Positions 61,742 to 64,000 of a stretch of 64,000 bases of DNA are shown piece after piece (the stretch's first letter is position 1; each line of letters starts with the position of its first letter). The translations under genes were made by a program, and so were the position numbers. This DNA comes from Jiangella alba (lineage in GTDB: Bacteria > Actinomycetota > Actinomycetes > Jiangellales > Jiangellaceae), in contig NZ_FNUC01000003.1 of assembly GCF_900106035.1 (NCBI RefSeq), forward strand, positions 992,001 through 1,056,000, in the 5' to 3' direction. The notes beneath the pieces are model-generated. The model made no database searches, was not told the DNA's origin, and worked only from the letters and a program-made list of their open reading frames with translations.

Positions 61742-62511
61742 CAGGCCGCCAGCTCGTCGCTGCCCGGCTCCAGCCGCCGGTAGACGTCCATGACCTCGGC
61801 CCGGGTGACGCCGTGGGCGGCGCGGTCCAGCACCTTGCGGCCGGCCCGCAGCCCGACCAGCCGGTGCGCCCAGCCCAGCGCGAGGTCGACCTGGTGCAGC
61901 GTGCACACGACGGTCAGGCGCTCCTCGCGGCAGACCCGCAGCAGCAGGTCCATGACGGTGCCGGCGTTCTCCGGGTCCAGCGACGCGACCGGTTCGTCGG
62001 CCAGCAGCAGCCGCGGCCCTTGCATCAGGGTCCGGGCCAGCGCCACCCGCTGCTGCTGCCCGCCGGAGAGGGTGTCGGCGCGTTGGTAGGCCTGGTCGGC
62101 CAGGCCGATGCGCTCCAGGTGTCCCATCGCCTCCCGCTTGTGCGCGGCGGACCAGCTGAGCAGCCCGTACCGCGGGCCGCGGACCCGGCCGAGCGCGCCG
62201 ATGAGCACGTTCTCCAGGCAGCTGAGCCGCCCGATCAGGTTGAACTGCTGGAACACGAAGCCGACGTCGGTGCGCAGCCGCCGCAGCTGCGCGGCCCGCG
62301 CCCGGTGCACGGCGATGTCGTCGACGACGACCTCGCCGGAGGTCACCGGGTGCAGGCCGTTGAGGCAGCGCAGCAGCGTGGACTTGCCTGACCCGGACAG
62401 GCCGAGCAGGACGACCAGCTCGCCCTCTCGGACGTCGAGGTCGACCCCGTCGACGGCGGTGACGGCGTCGAACCGCTTGACCAGGCCGCGGGTGCTGATG
62501 ACGGTGCTCAT
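61741..62511 (-). CDS. phnC: Phosphonate ABC transporter ATPase PhnC
   Basis: This 256-residue ATPase has Walker A GLSGSGKSTLLRCLNG, Q-loop FVFQQFNLIGRLS, signature LSGGQQQRVALARTLMQG and Walker B LLLADEPVASLDP. The RLSCLENVLIGALGR segment is typical of PhnC. It starts five bases after the PhnD stop. Confidence 0.93.
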   Translation of the reverse strand: MSTVISTRGLVKRFDAVTAVDGVDLDVREGELVVLLGLSGSGKSTLLRCLNGLHPVTSGEVVVDDIAVHRARAAQLRRLRTDVGFVFQQFNLIGRLSCLENVLIGALGRVRGPRYGLLSWSAAHKREAMGHLERIGLADQAYQRADTLSGGQQQRVALARTLMQGPRLLLADEPVASLDPENAGTVMDLLLRVCREERLTVVCTLHQVDLALGWAHRLVGLRAGRKVLDRAAHGVTRAEVMDVYRRLEPGSDELAA

Positions 62512-62516
62512 GCCGC

Positions 62517-63482
62517 TCAGCCCTCGCAGGCCTCGGACTCGGTGAGCCGGCAGACCTCGCGCACGCCGTCGTAGTCGGCGTCGGTCGCGGGCTTGACGCC
62601 CCATGCGTCCTCGTCGGTCAGCAGGCAGTCACCCTCGCAGAAGCCCTCGGCGAGCAGGTGGTCCGCGTTGGCCTTCTCGGTCAGCAGTGTGGTCAGTTCG
62701 GCGACCACGTCCTCGCCCAGGCCGTCGCGGGCGACGAACAGCGAGCCGGAGATCTGCGGCGACTCCCAGACCGTCTTCAACTCGCCCTCGGCGAGCTCGC
62801 CACTCTCGATCAGGGTGCGCTCGACCATGCTCTTCATGGCGAACCCGGCATCGCAGTCGCCGTTCTTGACCGCGAGGGCGGAGGCGTCGTGGCCGCCGGC
62901 GAAGATCGGGTTGAGCGCTTCGGACATGGCGCTCTCGGTTGCGGACGTGACGACGCCGGCCTCGATCAGCCCCGCGCTCGGGTACAGGAACCCGGACGTC
63001 GAGCCGGGGTCGACGAAGCAGACGTCCTTGCCGGCGAAGTCCGCGAGGTCGTCGATCTCGGTGTTCCCGGCCTGGGTGATGCCGTAGGAGAAGTAACCGG
63101 GCTCCTCGTCCTTCGCGGCGGTGACCGCGCCGAGCGGCGTGATGGCGGCGTCGTTCTCGGTCGCGATGACGTAGGCGAACGAGCCGAGGAAGGCGATGTC
63201 GACGTTGCCGGCGATGAGGCCCTCGATGACGCCGGCGTAGTCGGAGGCCTGGCTGACCTCCACCTCGGCGCCGGTCTCGGCCTCCAGCATGGCCACGATG
63301 GGGTCGTATCCGGCGGCGAGGTCGGTGGAGTTCTCCGCCGGGATCGCGCCCAGCACGAGGGTCGACGGGAAGCCACCGTCGCCGGAGGCCTCGGCCGCGT
63401 CGTCGCCGGAGCAGCCGGCGAGGGCGAGCAGCCCGACGATGCCGGCGCCGGCCAGCAGCCGTCGGGGAGTGGTGGTGGTCAT
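62517..63482 (-). CDS. phnD: Phosphonate-binding lipoprotein PhnD
   Basis: This 321-residue lipoprotein (lipobox LALAGC24) is a type 2 SBP. It shows LVLGAIPAENSTDLAAGYDP, FLGSFAYVIATENDAAI, DVCFVDPGSTSGFLYPSAG and GGHDASALAVKNGDCD, all typical of PhnD. GAGG lies before the ATG. It binds a phosphonate outside the membrane. Confidence 0.93.
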   Translation of the reverse strand: MTTTTPRRLLAGAGIVGLLALAGCSGDDAAEASGDGGFPSTLVLGAIPAENSTDLAAGYDPIVAMLEAETGAEVEVSQASDYAGVIEGLIAGNVDIAFLGSFAYVIATENDAAITPLGAVTAAKDEEPGYFSYGITQAGNTEIDDLADFAGKDVCFVDPGSTSGFLYPSAGLIEAGVVTSATESAMSEALNPIFAGGHDASALAVKNGDCDAGFAMKSMVERTLIESGELAEGELKTVWESPQISGSLFVARDGLGEDVVAELTTLLTEKANADHLLAEGFCEGDCLLTDEDAWGVKPATDADYDGVREVCRLTESEACEG

Positions 63483-63514
63483 GGTGTCCTCGAATCCGAT
63501 GGTCGGTACGGCAG

Positions 63515-64000
63515 TCAGGTGGCGAGCAGCGCCGGGAGCTCGGCGACGGAGCCGAGCACGTGGGTGTGCGGGACGGTGGCGAAGTCGGCCTCGCGGTGCG
63601 CGCCACTGAGGACGCCCGCGACGATCCCTGCGCCGGCCCGGTGTCCGCTGAGCAGGTCGGACGTGGTGTCACCGGCGACGGCGACCTGCCGGACGTCGTC
63701 GACGGCGCAGCGGATCAGCGCGGTGAGCACCAGGTCCGGGTAGGGACGGCCGCGGCCGGCGTCCGACGGCGACAGCGCAAGGTCGGCGAGCTCCCGCCAG
63801 CCGAGGGCCTCGAGCAGCGCGTCACGGGTCCCGGCCGAGAAGCCCGTGGTCAGCGTCACCTTGGCCCCGGCGTCCTGGAGCGCACGGATCGTCTCCTCGG
63901 CACCGTCGACGGACACGGCGCCGCCATGGCCGAGCGAGTCGAGATAGGCGGCCTCGAACGCGGAGTTCGCACGCTGGGCCGCCGGCTCGTCGCCCGTCAG
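63515..64000 (-). CDS. HAD phosphonatase-like hydrolase (partial, 5' end outside window)
   Basis: This is the C-terminal 161 residues of a HAD protein; the frame is open to the window edge. Motif II is LTTGFS, motif III GRPYPDLVL, motif IV AVAGDTTSDLLSGHRAGAG. This is close to the phosphonatase-like family TIGR03351 seen with HpnW-type oxidases. It would split the C-P bond of phosphonoacetaldehyde or a related compound. The Asp nucleophile and the Lys typical of PhnX cannot be checked here. PhnD follows after 32 bp. Confidence 0.85.
   Translation of the reverse strand: MTGDEPAAQRANSAFEAAYLDSLGHGGAVSVDGAEETIRALQDAGAKVTLTTGFSAGTRDALLEALGWRELADLALSPSDAGRGRPYPDLVLTALIRCAVDDVRQVAVAGDTTSDLLSGHRAGAGIVAGVLSGAHREADFATVPHTHVLGSVAELPALLAT

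Noticed and set aside
59142-61783. Long plus-strand frames opposite the phosphonate operon
   Set aside because: They are Gly/Arg/Asp-rich shadow frames; the minus frames carry all conserved motifs.
1-64000. CRISPR arrays
   Set aside because: The direct repeats seen (13034-13084 and 19565-19639) have only three copies with near-fixed short spacing and lie in promoter regions; no cas genes are present.

Overview
The window is GC-rich DNA with GTG/TTG starts, stop-start overlaps (ATGA, GTGA) and many actinobacterial hypothetical families (XRE/DUF5753, DUF6879, MobF relaxase). It fits a soil-type, high-GC actinomycete chromosome. The genus cannot be fixed from sequence alone.

Region 1 (1 to about 22 kb) is an accessory island. 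It starts with a near-complete IS3-family element carrying a -1 frameshift heptamer, then a MobF/TrwC-type conjugative relaxase-helicase broken by one base in a G run. A translationally coupled XRE regulator and a minimal GntR regulator follow. Next come a tightly overlapping radical SAM / DEDDh exonuclease / dTMP kinase operon, a three-gene set (67-aa protein, DUF6879, XRE-DUF5753), a GNAT plus TPR-regulator pair, a row of small hypothetical genes, two tandem paralogues, an ArsR regulator coupled to an alpha/beta hydrolase with a palindromic operator, and a BldC-like protein beside three direct repeats. The island ends in wreckage: a frameshifted TetR gene fused to a tyrosine-recombinase fragment. 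Relaxase, IS, regulators and integrase remnant together suggest a decayed integrative conjugative element.

Region 2 (22 to 47 kb) is a fucoside-utilisation locus. It has a secreted GH29 fucosidase, an RbsABC-like sugar ABC transporter (SBP, two permeases, double-NBD ATPase), an enolase-superfamily sugar-acid dehydratase, a GntR/FCD regulator, two secreted GH95 enzymes and a multidomain GH43-like protein. A shared 13-base motif (GATCCTATAGCAT) lies before the SBP and the first GH95 gene, with a related site before the regulator gene. Interspersed are two IS110 remnants and a second, fully decayed set: GH29 copies, an SBP, a permease and an SGNH hydrolase.

Region 3 (47 to 57 kb) is a ROK-controlled operon on the minus strand: ROK regulator, SBP, two MalFG-type permeases and two Gfo/Idh/MocA oxidoreductases. 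It is divergent from a large secreted helical-barrel glycosidase. Two copies of GCAAYACCGTTGC sit in the shared promoter region, and a 17-bp hairpin separates the SBP from the permeases.

Region 4 (57 to 64 kb) is a phosphonate-catabolism operon on the minus strand: a HAD phosphonatase-like protein (cut by the window end), PhnD, PhnC, a fused double PhnE, a zinc alcohol dehydrogenase of the phosphonate-associated type and an FAD oxidoreductase. It faces a convergent GntR/UTRA regulator whose stop codon overlaps that of the oxidoreductase.
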